A stretch of 64,000 bases of DNA, taken from assembly GCF_900141865.1 (NCBI RefSeq), contig NZ_FQYW01000009.1:92483-156482 (forward strand), in the 5' to 3' direction. This document shows, one piece after another, positions 1 through 8,223 of the stretch. The notes under the pieces are model-generated. The model did no database searches and was not told where the DNA came from. It saw nothing but the letters and a program-made list of their open reading frames with translations. The position numbers and the translations under genes are program-made. How positions within the stretch are numbered: the first letter of the stretch is position 1; the number at the start of each line of letters is the position of its first letter. The stretch comes from Anaerovibrio lipolyticus DSM 3074 (lineage in GTDB: Bacteria; Bacillota; Negativicutes; Selenomonadales; Selenomonadaceae).

Positions 1-963
1 CTCATCCACCAGCTTCTTGGCTGCAGAAGCATCATTTATCACCTGACATTCAGGGAGCCTTTCTTCAGAAGCAGCTTCCACTGCCACCCCTTCAGAAATA
101 AATGGCTGAATTGCCTTCAGCATAGACTTAATATTGTAACGCGTGTAAAAGCGGGTCAGCTCATTACCAGCAGTAGTAATTTTAAAGGCTGTATCATCAA
201 ATTCCACTGGAACATCTAAACGTATAGTAGCCAGTTTCTTTGATAAAATGGCCATCTGCTGATTCTCACGAATATTTTCCTGCAGCTTCTTGCCCGCAAT
301 TTCCTCAATATGAAGAAGAACCTCCTCCACACTTCCATAGGCTGCAAGCAGCTTGGAGGCTGTCTTTGGTCCCACTCCCGGAACTCCAGGAATATTATCG
401 GAGGTATCTCCCATAAGCCCCTTCATATCAATGAGCTGAATAGGATCAAGACCGTCATATTCCTCCTGAAAGGCTGTAACATCATAAACCTTAAGCTCAG
501 AAATGCCCTTCTTGGTGAAAAGCACACTTAAGTCAGGCTTCACAAGCTGGAGAGCATCCCTATCCCCGGTAACAACATAGGCCTCGCAGCCATTATCCAC
601 AGCCTTGTTGGCCAAAGTGCCAATAATATCATCTGCCTCATAACCAGGCAGCTCCACCAGAGAAATCCCCCATGCTTCAGCCATTTCATGCAATAAAGGA
701 ATCTGGCTTAAAAGTTCAGGAGGCGTAGGTTTTCTGGTGCCCTTATATTCAGCAAACATTTCATTACGGAAGGTCTTTTTCCCCGCATCAAAGGCTATAA
801 CCAAATAATCAGGCTTCCATTCAGTCATAAGCTTTACCAGCATATTTGAAAAGCCATAAATCGCATTGGTAAATTCCCCGGACTTTGATTCCAAAAGTGG
901 CAAAGCATAAAATGCCCTATACAAGAGAGAACTTCCATCTAAAATAAAAAATTTCTTTTTCAA
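1..963 (-). CDS. polA: DNA polymerase I, N-terminal part (runs off the left edge)
   Basis: The reverse strand is open from a TTG at 963 to base 1, giving 321 residues with no stop. The first residues read KKKFFILDGSSLLYRAFYAL, the opening of the Pol I 5'-3' exonuclease (flap nuclease) domain with its first metal-binding Asp. Residues about 178-202 hold the helix-hairpin-helix signature GDTSDNIPGVPGVGPKTA. The last visible residues enter the linker before the 3'-5' exonuclease-like domain, so the polymerase domain lies outside the window. I chose TTG because a GGGGGT site sits about 8 bases upstream; the nearby ATG is out of frame and meets a stop. The enzyme removes RNA primers and fills gaps in replication and repair. 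Confidence 0.95.
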   Translation of the reverse strand, partial: MKKKFFILDGSSLLYRAFYALPLLESKSGEFTNAIYGFSNMLVKLMTEWKPDYLVIAFDAGKKTFRNEMFAEYKGTRKPTPPELLSQIPLLHEMAEAWGISLVELPGYEADDIIGTLANKAVDNGCEAYVVTGDRDALQLVKPDLSVLFTKKGISELKVYDVTAFQEEYDGLDPIQLIDMKGLMGDTSDNIPGVPGVGPKTASKLLAAYGSVEEVLLHIEEIAGKKLQENIRENQQMAILSKKLATIRLDVPVEFDDTAFKITTAGNELTRFYTRYNIKSMLKAIQPFISEGVAVEAASEERLPECQVINDASAAKKLVDE

Positions 964-1005
964 ACCGATACCCCCATCTACACGCTTCCGCATATAGGCA
1001 CAAGA

Positions 1006-1032
1006 AAGCAGAGATATAATATACCTCTGCTT
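1006..1032 (-). terminator. Inverted repeat after the transpeptidase gene
   Basis: An 8-bp stem (AAGCAGAG/CTCTGCTT) with an AT-rich loop lies between the stop of the YkuD gene and the start of polA. Read on the minus strand it is followed by a short, interrupted T run, so it is only a moderate terminator. Confidence 0.5.
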
Positions 1033-1055
1033 TGTCAAAACAAACTCACTAAAAA

Positions 1056-2207
1056 TTATTTTTTTACAGGCTCTATATTTCTCACAGGATCTATATTTCT
1101 ATTAAATACGGCAGTTTCATTAACCTTGGTTCCAGTATCACTATTTGTTACTTCTGCAGTTTTTTTAGGTGGATTAGTTGTATACACCATAGAATTACTG
1201 GAGTATTTACCGCCATTTATATTAAAAATAGCCTCTGCTTCATCTGCATTGATATAAAGAACATTCTTAAAGTTATTAATGGTAGCAGTGCCATAGGATG
1301 TTCTCACCATTCCGGCAGCATTATCAACGTAAACTGGCATATTCAGAGCCTCAGCCATCTGATAAACCGGCAAATAATAGATACCATCCTTCTGAACAGC
1401 CTTCCATTCCAAGGTCTTACCATTAACTGTTAAATTGAACGGCTTTGCCACAAATGTAGGCTGGCCATCCTCGGCAGCAATTTTCTCTTTTATGGCATCA
1501 TCACTTTCAAAGCATTCCACACCATAACCATGAAGCCATTCATTGATCTGTTCAACAGAAAGTGGCTGACAGTCATAGGCATCTGGGTAAATGTAGTACA
1601 CCACTGTGCCGTCATTCGATTTTTCCATAACACAGCGATTGTAGAAAACCTCCACAGGAGTGCCTACCTCAACCCGTTCATACAGATCCTCCACATCCTC
1701 CTCCAGCATACGGATACACCCCTTGGAGGCGTAGGTACCAATACTGGAAGGGTTATTTGTACCATGAATACCATAATAACCATTAAATCCAATCCAACGA
1801 TACCCCAGTGGATTAGATGGACCGGAAGTAACCACATTGCTACGGTCAGCAGGATCAACCCAAGTAGGATTAACCTCTTTCTCGTTAACTTTATAATAGC
1901 CAACAGGAGAACGATTGGTATATCGGCCACAAGCTATAGGATACAGCTTGGTTTTAACTCCCTTCTCAAATAAATAAAGCCCACGATTGGCCAAATTAAT
2001 CATAATTTTCGTGCCGTCATTAACCTTGGGTATCAATTCCTCTTCATGAAGCTCCACCTGTGCACTAGCCACAGCTGCTGCCTGTTCCCTTGTAACATCG
2101 GCTATATTAATATCTATTCCCTCTGGTTCAGCTGCCCAAGCTGTACCAAATGTAAACATTGTTGCTGCACATATCATGCCAGCCAATGTTTTCATTCTAA
2201 ATGCCAT
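1056..2207 (-). CDS. Exported L,D-transpeptidase (YkuD) with C-terminal copper-amine-oxidase-like domain
   Basis: The 383-residue product begins with a signal peptide (basic start, hydrophobic stretch, cut near TAWA/AEPEG). Residues about 65-175 are a YkuD domain with the catalytic signature H148-G-T-N and SKGC164IRM. The Cys forms the acyl-enzyme used for 3-3 peptidoglycan cross-links or for anchoring proteins to the wall. The C-terminal part (about residues 250-340, with YYLPVYQMAEALNMPVYVD) resembles the copper-amine-oxidase N-terminal repeat found on many exported Negativicute and clostridial proteins. Start: the ATG at 2207 has GGGGGA 8 bases upstream; the ATG nine bases earlier lies too close to that site. 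It acts outside the cytoplasmic membrane. Confidence 0.88.
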   Translation of the reverse strand: MAFRMKTLAGMICAATMFTFGTAWAAEPEGIDINIADVTREQAAAVASAQVELHEEELIPKVNDGTKIMINLANRGLYLFEKGVKTKLYPIACGRYTNRSPVGYYKVNEKEVNPTWVDPADRSNVVTSGPSNPLGYRWIGFNGYYGIHGTNNPSSIGTYASKGCIRMLEEDVEDLYERVEVGTPVEVFYNRCVMEKSNDGTVVYYIYPDAYDCQPLSVEQINEWLHGYGVECFESDDAIKEKIAAEDGQPTFVAKPFNLTVNGKTLEWKAVQKDGIYYLPVYQMAEALNMPVYVDNAAGMVRTSYGTATINNFKNVLYINADEAEAIFNINGGKYSSNSMVYTTNPPKKTAEVTNSDTGTKVNETAVFNRNIDPVRNIEPVKK

Positions 2208-2287
2208 TATATTCATCCCCCGGATAAAATAAATTCCATCTCTAAGTTTATCATGGTGACTTATTTTTTTCAATGTAAAAAACATAA

Positions 2288-2323
2288 GAAAAAGCCCTTC
2301 TCAGATGCTTACTGAAAAGGGCT
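2288..2323 (-). terminator. Rho-independent terminator of the permease gene
   Basis: On the minus strand AGCCCTT pairs with AAGGGCT around a loop of about 17 bases, followed by TTTTTC. It begins ten bases after the permease stop codon. Confidence 0.75.
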
Positions 2324-2332
2324 AAGACAATT

Positions 2333-3751
2333 TTAGTTATTTTTCATTTGCTCAATACGCTTCTTCTTTTTTCGCTTCCAGCGACCATGCTCAATCTTAT
2401 AAATTACCATAGGAATTATCAAGCATATAGCACCAAGATAAATTGTCTCCCGAAGCTCCGGCTCCGATGCAACTATGATAATGCTGATAACCTGAGCCCA
2501 AATGCCGAAATGTGTGACAAAGGGGAAGAATGGCGTCTTGTAGCGAAGTCTTTCCACAGAATTTCTTGCCTCACAATGCTTACGGAAATTGTACTGGCTC
2601 CAGCAAATAGAAATCCAGGCAATAGCTCCAGTGAAACCAGACAAGGAAAGTAGATATGTATATGCCATGTCACTGGTATCAAAGCTACAAAGCAATATAA
2701 TCAGCCAGCAGGTGGCAATGGTAACCACAACAGAATTCTGAGGCATCCCATTTCTGTTTAAAGTTGAAAGCTTTTTAGGAGCCATGCCAATCTTTGACAA
2801 TGAATAAAGAGCACGACTGGTACCATAAAGACCAGAATTTGTACAAGACAATGCCGCTGTCAGTACAACAAAGCTAAAGAAGGCTGCAAACTTATCCAAG
2901 CCATATTCAGACAACGCCACTGCAAATACGCTTTCCTCCAGACTCGCCTTATCCCAAGGCAAAATGGATATCAAAACGGAAATTGGGATAATATAAAGAG
3001 CAATAATGCGCCATGTTACATTACGTACTGCCAAAGGAATACTCTCCTCTGGCTTTTCGCATTCACCAGCTGCCAGACCGATGATTTCAGTTCCCTGAAA
3101 ATTTACTAAAATAATGGTCATGGTTACAATAATAGCCCAATAACCATTTGGGGTAAAACCACCACTGCCTAGCAGCAATGTAGTTCCCAGATAACCCTGA
3201 TCACCGATTAAGCCAAGTATTATTAGGACACCCACCACAACGAAAGCCATCAAGGCAACAATTTTTATGATTGCCAGCCAAAACTCGCTTTCGCCAAATT
3301 TATCCACCTGAAACAGATTAACTAAAGTGACTAGCAGACAAAATAGAACAGCCCACCAAAGCTGACTGACCGCTGGCACGAAATTATTCATTATTATGCC
3401 GGCGGCTATCATTTCTGACGGGACATAGGAAACCCATGTGACCCAATATGTCCAGCCTACACCACACGCCCATGTTGGATTAATATACTTTCTGGCATAA
3501 GTTACAAAAGAGCCCGCTATGGGTTCAGCTACCGCCAATTCTGCCAGACAAAGCATGACACATAGTACAATGGCTCCTCCCAACAAGTAGGAAACTATTG
3601 CAGCCGGTCCTGCTTTTTCCAGAATATAGCCGGTACCAAGGAAATATCCGCTGCCAATTACACCACCTAAGGAAATAAGCTGCAAATGGCGATTCTTCAA
3701 TCCCCTTTTCATTCCTTTATCTTCCATTGCCTCACTAACACAACCTTTCAT
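2333..3751 (-). CDS. Amino acid permease, APC superfamily (AAT family)
   Basis: About 472 residues with roughly 12 hydrophobic segments. The N-terminus has the APC signature around GLKNRHLQLISLGGVIGSGYF, where the unwound TM1 glycines bind the amino acid backbone, and later segments include FGESEFWLAIIKI and GTEIIGLAAGECEKPEE, typical of the AAT branch (LysP/ProY/GabP-like H+ symporters). The substrate cannot be told from sequence. The start is uncertain: ATG 3751 has no clear ribosome site, and ATG 3727 (MEDKG) has a GAGG very close; the family usually begins near the second. It is a single-gene unit with its own terminator. Confidence 0.85.
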   Translation of the reverse strand: MKGCVSEAMEDKGMKRGLKNRHLQLISLGGVIGSGYFLGTGYILEKAGPAAIVSYLLGGAIVLCVMLCLAELAVAEPIAGSFVTYARKYINPTWACGVGWTYWVTWVSYVPSEMIAAGIIMNNFVPAVSQLWWAVLFCLLVTLVNLFQVDKFGESEFWLAIIKIVALMAFVVVGVLIILGLIGDQGYLGTTLLLGSGGFTPNGYWAIIVTMTIILVNFQGTEIIGLAAGECEKPEESIPLAVRNVTWRIIALYIIPISVLISILPWDKASLEESVFAVALSEYGLDKFAAFFSFVVLTAALSCTNSGLYGTSRALYSLSKIGMAPKKLSTLNRNGMPQNSVVVTIATCWLIILLCSFDTSDMAYTYLLSLSGFTGAIAWISICWSQYNFRKHCEARNSVERLRYKTPFFPFVTHFGIWAQVISIIIVASEPELRETIYLGAICLIIPMVIYKIEHGRWKRKKKKRIEQMKNN

Positions 3752-3820
3752 TCATCGATATGCACATCATGCAAATATCCTGTTAAATATACCACGTTTA
3801 TGACCACAATTCTATAAAAA

Positions 3821-4045
3821 TTATTTTTTATCTAACAAATCCTCTTTAGCACTATCATCATTGCTGTTATCATATTCATCAGAATCCTCTTTTGAGTTAT
3901 TATGCTTTTGGTTGTACATAATCATGGCCACCACTGCTACAGCAATCCCCATCATACTTGTTACAGCAGATACATTTTCCGGTGCAAATTCAGAAATAAG
4001 CCAGAAAACCAGCACCGCTACCAGACAAAATTTTAGGATATTCAT
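3821..4045 (-). CDS. Small membrane protein of unknown function
   Basis: A 74-residue product starting MNILKF at 4045, where AAAGGA lies about 9 bases upstream; an ATG six bases earlier is less well spaced. Two hydrophobic helices (about residues 4-20 and 28-46) form a hairpin, followed by an acidic, Asn/Ser/Lys-rich tail of about 30 residues. I do not recognise the family. It is divergent from the chrA pair, across the structured intergenic region. Confidence 0.6.
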   Translation of the reverse strand: MNILKFCLVAVLVFWLISEFAPENVSAVTSMMGIAVAVVAMIMYNQKHNNSKEDSDEYDNSNDDSAKEDLLDKK

Positions 4046-4178
4046 AATCATTAGTCCTTTCAGAGAATACTTTACAATTCATATTGTAACACTAAAATGT
4101 ATACTTTGCAGTTTTTAATCTTATTTTAATCTTTGTTTCATATTTATTTAATTTATAAATAGTAATATTAGTGTACGT

Positions 4179-4335
4179 CATAGGGGAGTATTTTTTACCC
4201 TATGAAGGTTAATCAAGGTTAATGTAACAGACAAACCTCTCCAATTGCTTGTTACAGAAAAATTACCTTGATGTAGATCCCATTATCATTCCTTCTCCGT
4301 GTGAAGCCCCTCATCTCCAAGGGGCTTCTTTTATT
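4179..4335 (+). ncRNA. Candidate structured leader or small RNA ending in a terminator, upstream of the chrA pair
   Basis: Three nested or successive pairings precede the chrA genes: CATAGGG/CCCTATG (4179-4204), ATCAAGGT (4212-4219) with ACCTTGAT (4265-4272), and inside it GTAACA/TGTTAC (4224-4255). A strong terminator follows, AAGCCCCT/AGGGGCTT (4304-4327) with a T-rich tail. The chrA ribosome site begins some 90 bases later. This could be an attenuating riboswitch or a separate small RNA: a promoter-like TTGCAT-N17-TAAAAT lies after the terminator. The GGGGAGTA motif recalls manganese riboswitches, but the rest does not fit that consensus. Confidence 0.45.
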
Positions 4336-4428
4336 TTATCTTTTTTTCATCATCATTCCTTATTTTTTGCATTTTTTAATATTATATATTAAAATTGTAT
4401 GATGAATTAATATAGTAAGGAGTTGTCT

Positions 4429-5037
4429 ATGAGCAATGAAAACCAACAGCTGGATGATGCTGTAAATAAACTAAATATCGTTCCTGGTACCCGCCACTTC
4501 TTCTGGGTGCTGTTTAAATCCACCTTTCTGATCAGTGCCTTCACTGTAGGTGGTGGCATGGTAATTATACCACTTCTGAAGAAAAAATACGTGGACGAAT
4601 ATGGCTGGATTAACGACAAGGACACCTTGGACATTACTGCCATCGCCCAGTCCCTTCCCGGCGTAATGGCTGTTAATGCCTCCATCATGCTGGGATATAA
4701 AATGGCAGGTTTTATGGGAACCTTGGTTACCATACTGGCTACCGTGCTGCCTCCCCTTATTACCATTACAATTATCGCATTCTTTTACGATCTCTTTGCC
4801 CACAACTACTATGTACAAATGCTATTAAAGGGTATGCAATGTGGTGCCACTGCTGTCATTATTGATGTGGGACTTAATCTGGTATATAAGCTCTTCAAGA
4901 AGAAGCTGCTGCTTCCAATATTGATTGCTGCCGGAACCTTTATAGCCTCTCTCTGTTTCAATGTAAATCCAATGTACTGTGTTCTGGTGGATGCAATCAT
5001 TGGACTCATGCTGTTGAGAGACCCTAAATATAATTAA
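4429..5037 (+). CDS. Chromate-transporter-family protein, first half (short ChrA)
   Basis: The 202-residue product has a CHR domain with FTVGGGMVIIPLLKKKYVDE and a later QSLPGVMAVNASIMLGYKMAG, the conserved GGG and PG motifs of the family, and about six membrane segments. Short CHR proteins occur as tandem pairs that assemble into one transporter. The ATG at 4429 is preceded by AAGGAG at a 6-base spacing; a TTG two codons earlier sits inside the spacer. The partner starts 14 bases after this stop. Chromate efflux is the family-level function; the physiological substrate here is not shown. Confidence 0.85.
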   Translation: MSNENQQLDDAVNKLNIVPGTRHFFWVLFKSTFLISAFTVGGGMVIIPLLKKKYVDEYGWINDKDTLDITAIAQSLPGVMAVNASIMLGYKMAGFMGTLVTILATVLPPLITITIIAFFYDLFAHNYYVQMLLKGMQCGATAVIIDVGLNLVYKLFKKKLLLPILIAAGTFIASLCFNVNPMYCVLVDAIIGLMLLRDPKYN

Positions 5038-5051
5038 GAGGAGGCCGTATA

Positions 5052-5615
5052 ATGAATATATTACTTCTTTTATACTGGGAATTTTGTAAAATTGGCCTTT
5101 TTTGCGTTGGTGGTGGCTATGCCTCCCTCCCTTGGATTCAGGCTGCAGTCGTGGATGATTATCACTGGATTACCATGACAGAATTTATTGATATATTCAC
5201 CATTTCCCAAATGACACCAGGACCTATTGGCATAAATGCAGCTACCTTTGTAGGAACCAAAATTGCGGGAACACTGGGAGCTATTGTGGCAACCCTTGGC
5301 TTTGTAACGCCTTCCCTGATTTTATGTCTTTTAATAACCTATCTCATGAAAAAATATGGTGAGCTCAGTGCAATAAAGGGAACCTTAAACGGCCTTCGTC
5401 CCGCTGTGGTGGCCCTTATCTGCACTGCAGGTCTTAGCTTTATATGGCTTTCCGTATGGAACACAGAAAGCGTTCCCACAAATTTTGCCGACTTTGATAT
5501 TAAAGGTATCATTATTTTAGTAATTGCCATGATCGCCGTAAAAAAGAAGGTCAGCGTTATAACTCTGCTATTTGGTAGTGGAGTTGCAGGCTTAGTTCTG
5601 GGATTACTAATGTAA
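5052..5615 (+). CDS. Chromate-transporter-family protein, second half (short ChrA)
   Basis: The 187-residue product repeats the CHR layout: GLFCVGGGYASLPWIQ near the start and SQMTPGPIGINAATFVG around residues 55-71, followed by five or more hydrophobic segments. AAGAGGAGG lies just upstream of the ATG. The pair presumably forms an antiparallel heterodimer, as described for bipartite ChrA proteins. The shared terminator at 5637-5666 ends the unit. Confidence 0.85.
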   Translation: MNILLLLYWEFCKIGLFCVGGGYASLPWIQAAVVDDYHWITMTEFIDIFTISQMTPGPIGINAATFVGTKIAGTLGAIVATLGFVTPSLILCLLITYLMKKYGELSAIKGTLNGLRPAVVALICTAGLSFIWLSVWNTESVPTNFADFDIKGIIILVIAMIAVKKKVSVITLLFGSGVAGLVLGLLM

Positions 5616-5636
5616 AAATTAGGCTACTTAAGAATA

Positions 5637-5666
5637 TAGGCTGGTGCAAAAAGTGCATCAGCCTAT
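5637..5666. terminator. Bidirectional terminator between chrA pair and murI
   Basis: AGGCTGGTGCA pairs with TGCATCAGCCT around a short A-rich loop, with TATTTTAATT on the plus side and an A-rich stretch on the other. It separates convergent genes. Confidence 0.75.
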
Positions 5667-5671
5667 TTTAA

Positions 5672-6451
5672 TTAATCCAGCTTTAAATTATACAGTTTTT
5701 TTGACAGCTCAATCATTTTTGGATTATCAGAGCTGTTAAGCCAGGTAATTGTTCCCGACTTCATGGAAGTATTAATCATATTTCTGGAATACAGCCTTCT
5801 TCTTAGTTGTCTGGCTGTACCAGCAGCTCCATCAAATATCTTCACTTTATTATCAAAAAGCTCACTAATTACCTTTCGAACAAAAGGATAATGGGTACAG
5901 CCAAGGACTACCCCATCAATTTTTTTGCCCTCCAGCTTGCTGAAATAACCCATAAGGAATTCTCTCAGCTCAGGGGAATCAAGCTCACCACGTTCCACAA
6001 ACTCAGGAAGTCCAGGAAGTGGCATTTTTATAATTTCAGCTCTGTCCTTCCATGTTTCCATTAATGTGGCAAACTTCTGCTCCCTGAGAGTAGCTTCTGT
6101 AGCCAATACCAGCACTGTGCCTCCGGGACAGTTTATTACAGCAGGCTTTAATGCTGGCTCTATGGCAATAATTGGAAGCTGAGGATATTTTTCCCGAAGT
6201 CGCTTTCCAGCAGCACTGCTGGCTGTATTACAAGCTATAACAACAGCCTTTACGCCTCTATCCAGCATTTTATCTACCACGTCTGACGTAAGCTCATATA
6301 TTTCCTGGGTACTTCTGCTGCCGTATGGGGCATTTTTGGAATCTCCGTAAAATATATAGTTTTCATTAGGCATGAGCTTGGTTATTTCCCTCAGAACGCT
6401 AATTCCACCCATACCTGAATCCATAATTCCTATTGGATTTTCCGAATTCAT
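5672..6451 (-). CDS. murI: Glutamate racemase
   Basis: Makes D-glutamate for peptidoglycan. The protein opens with PIGIMDSGMGGISVLRE (substrate-binding Asp/Ser motif) and carries both catalytic cysteine motifs, ACNTASSAA near residue 73 and GCTHYPFV near residue 183. At 259 residues it has the usual size. I prefer the ATG at 6451 (MNSENPIG), because homologues begin a few residues before this motif and AAAGG lies upstream; an in-frame ATG at 6472 would add seven residues but has no ribosome site. Confidence 0.93.
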   Translation of the reverse strand: MNSENPIGIMDSGMGGISVLREITKLMPNENYIFYGDSKNAPYGSRSTQEIYELTSDVVDKMLDRGVKAVVIACNTASSAAGKRLREKYPQLPIIAIEPALKPAVINCPGGTVLVLATEATLREQKFATLMETWKDRAEIIKMPLPGLPEFVERGELDSPELREFLMGYFSKLEGKKIDGVVLGCTHYPFVRKVISELFDNKVKIFDGAAGTARQLRRRLYSRNMINTSMKSGTITWLNSSDNPKMIELSKKLYNLKLD

Positions 6452-6569
6452 TTTATCAAGAACCTTTCCCATTAATGGTATATTTCAATAATTAATTCAT
6501 TATTATACACCTATACGCCTCCTTGATAAAGGCACGACTATTGATTTACAGAGTTTTCTTGTATAAAAT

Positions 6570-7586
6570 ATGAATGGTGAATTGTTTATGAATATTCGTG
6601 ATGATTTTCTACTTTATAAAAACGACAATATAAACCAAAATGTAAAGCTGTCTGCCAAAAGTAAGCGTAGAATGAGGAAATCCAAGGCTGATAACACCCT
6701 GAAATCCTATTCAGCTGACTGGAATGACTTTACTGACTGGTGCGAGGCCCATGAGGTGCCACCTCTACCTTGCACAGCTGAAACCATAGTAAACTATATT
6801 AATGATTTGGCAGACCATGCCCATGCCAATACGGTTTCCAGGCGCATTACCGCCATTTCTGAAAACCATATTGCAGCCGGCTTTTATGACAACAATCCAG
6901 CCAAGGATGGTATGGTTCGCAATGCCATGCAGGCTATTCGCCGTGAAAAGGGTACCTTCCAACACGGCAAGGCCCCTATATTGATGGAAACCATGTCCCT
7001 TTTGGCTGATCTTTTTGATGCAGGCGATTTGGTGTCCATTCGGGATAAGGCTTTACTTTTTCTTGGCTTTGCAGGAGCCTTCAGACGTTCTGAGCTGGTA
7101 GCTATACAGCTTAGGGATATCACCTTTTCCCCACAGGGTATGGTTATTTTTATTCCTCAGTCAAAAGGTGACCAGCTGGGGCACGGAAGTCAAATTGCCA
7201 TTCCCTACGCCCCTGATCCTCACACCTGTGCTGTAATCGCTGTACAGGATTGGATTGAAGCAGCAAACATAAAGGATGGGCCACTTTTCAGAGGCTTTAA
7301 GCGAAACCTTGATCCACGGGAAACACAGCTTTCCGACAAATCTGTGGCAATTATTGTAAAAAAATACATGGGAATGCTGGGAATGAACCCTGATGATTTT
7401 GCCGGTCATAGCTTACGCCGTGGCTTTGCCACCTCTGCTGCCCAGCATGACCTGGATGCACTCTCCATTATGAGGCAAACCAGGCACAAATCTGAAAAAA
7501 TGGTTCACCGCTACATTGAACAAGGTAATCTCTTCAAAGAAAACCCTCTTAATCGTATGTTTGGCCCTACACATAGAAAGGATTAA
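6570..7586 (+). CDS. Tyrosine recombinase / phage-type integrase
   Basis: 338 residues. An N-terminal SAM-like core-binding domain (about 45-125) precedes the catalytic domain. Visible catalytic residues are R172 (FRRSEL), K199 (PQSKG), H280 and R283 (GHSLRRGFATS), H306 and the nucleophile Y315 (HRYIEQG). Two start codons are possible (6570 and 6588), neither with a clear ribosome site. No att repeats or phage genes are adjacent, and the next gene follows after 7 bases, so it may be a domesticated integrase or a Xer-like enzyme with a niche role rather than a mobile-element integrase. Confidence 0.85.
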   Translation: MNGELFMNIRDDFLLYKNDNINQNVKLSAKSKRRMRKSKADNTLKSYSADWNDFTDWCEAHEVPPLPCTAETIVNYINDLADHAHANTVSRRITAISENHIAAGFYDNNPAKDGMVRNAMQAIRREKGTFQHGKAPILMETMSLLADLFDAGDLVSIRDKALLFLGFAGAFRRSELVAIQLRDITFSPQGMVIFIPQSKGDQLGHGSQIAIPYAPDPHTCAVIAVQDWIEAANIKDGPLFRGFKRNLDPRETQLSDKSVAIIVKKYMGMLGMNPDDFAGHSLRRGFATSAAQHDLDALSIMRQTRHKSEKMVHRYIEQGNLFKENPLNRMFGPTHRKD

Positions 7587-7593
7587 TTTTTAA

Positions 7594-8097
7594 ATGTCTA
7601 AATCACCAAGTAAATTCTTTATGGGAATTGGTATTATGTTAATTTTATTAGGTGGCTTTGGCTGGGGGTTCACCTATGTTTTTGACCATCGCCCTGCGGA
7701 TAATCTTTCCGGCTACTGCGATATTGATTTTCAAACAGGTGTGGATATTAATGGCAAGATTAACACTGCAAACCTAACCATTCAGGACTATCGTTATTCC
7801 AGTGCCAATCTGCTGGCCGCCATGACCATGATCTGCGACGATGATACCTACACCATGGAAGCAGCTGTCCGCCAAACTCCCCCAAGCTATTCTGTGGCAT
7901 TCTATAACGACAAAACCACTTTAAAAAATACCAACAAGCTCTTTGTGGAATTTCCTCCTGAAGCCTTCGACTCCATGCGCAGGGCTGAGGTAATCACCAT
8001 ACAATTTGCTTATGACAATGGTGATAAGGTTTCGCTACCACTTAGTGAGCCGGATATGGAATACTGGAAGGAGCACCTGAAGGATCAGCGAAAATAA
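7594..8097 (+). CDS. Membrane-anchored protein of unknown function
   Basis: 167 residues with one N-terminal membrane segment (about 9-30, rich in Gly and Ile) and an extracytoplasmic part of about 135 residues. A single Cys pair (C42 and the Cys in MTMICDDD) could form a disulphide. No family was recognised. It starts 7 bases after the recombinase stop, so the two are probably cotranscribed, and a strong terminator follows. Confidence 0.6.
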   Translation: MSKSPSKFFMGIGIMLILLGGFGWGFTYVFDHRPADNLSGYCDIDFQTGVDINGKINTANLTIQDYRYSSANLLAAMTMICDDDTYTMEAAVRQTPPSYSVAFYNDKTTLKNTNKLFVEFPPEAFDSMRRAEVITIQFAYDNGDKVSLPLSEPDMEYWKEHLKDQRK

Positions 8098-8118
8098 TTT
8101 AATTATTTTGTATACATG

Positions 8119-8157
8119 AACAACTTGTCAAAGATTGATAGACAAGTTGTTTTTTTT
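8119..8157 (+). terminator. Strong rho-independent terminator
   Basis: A perfect 11-bp stem AACAACTTGTC/GACAAGTTGTT with a 10-base loop, followed by eight T residues. Confidence 0.9.
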
Positions 8158-8223
8158 GTGTTAAAGTCTTATAGGGTTTTTTGAACCCACTTTTGCTATT
8201 TACTTAAAGGAGTGTTTTTATTA

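Noticed and set aside
4179..4204. Possible manganese (yybP-ykoY) riboswitch, from a GGGGAGTA motif
   Set aside because: The motif sits in a simple CATAGGG/CCCTATG hairpin; the second conserved loop and closing P1 stem of that class are not found.
6570..7586. Tyrosine recombinase as the integrase of a mobile element
   Set aside because: No flanking att-like repeats, tRNA gene or mobile genes are seen around it; the accessory island starts 12 kb away.
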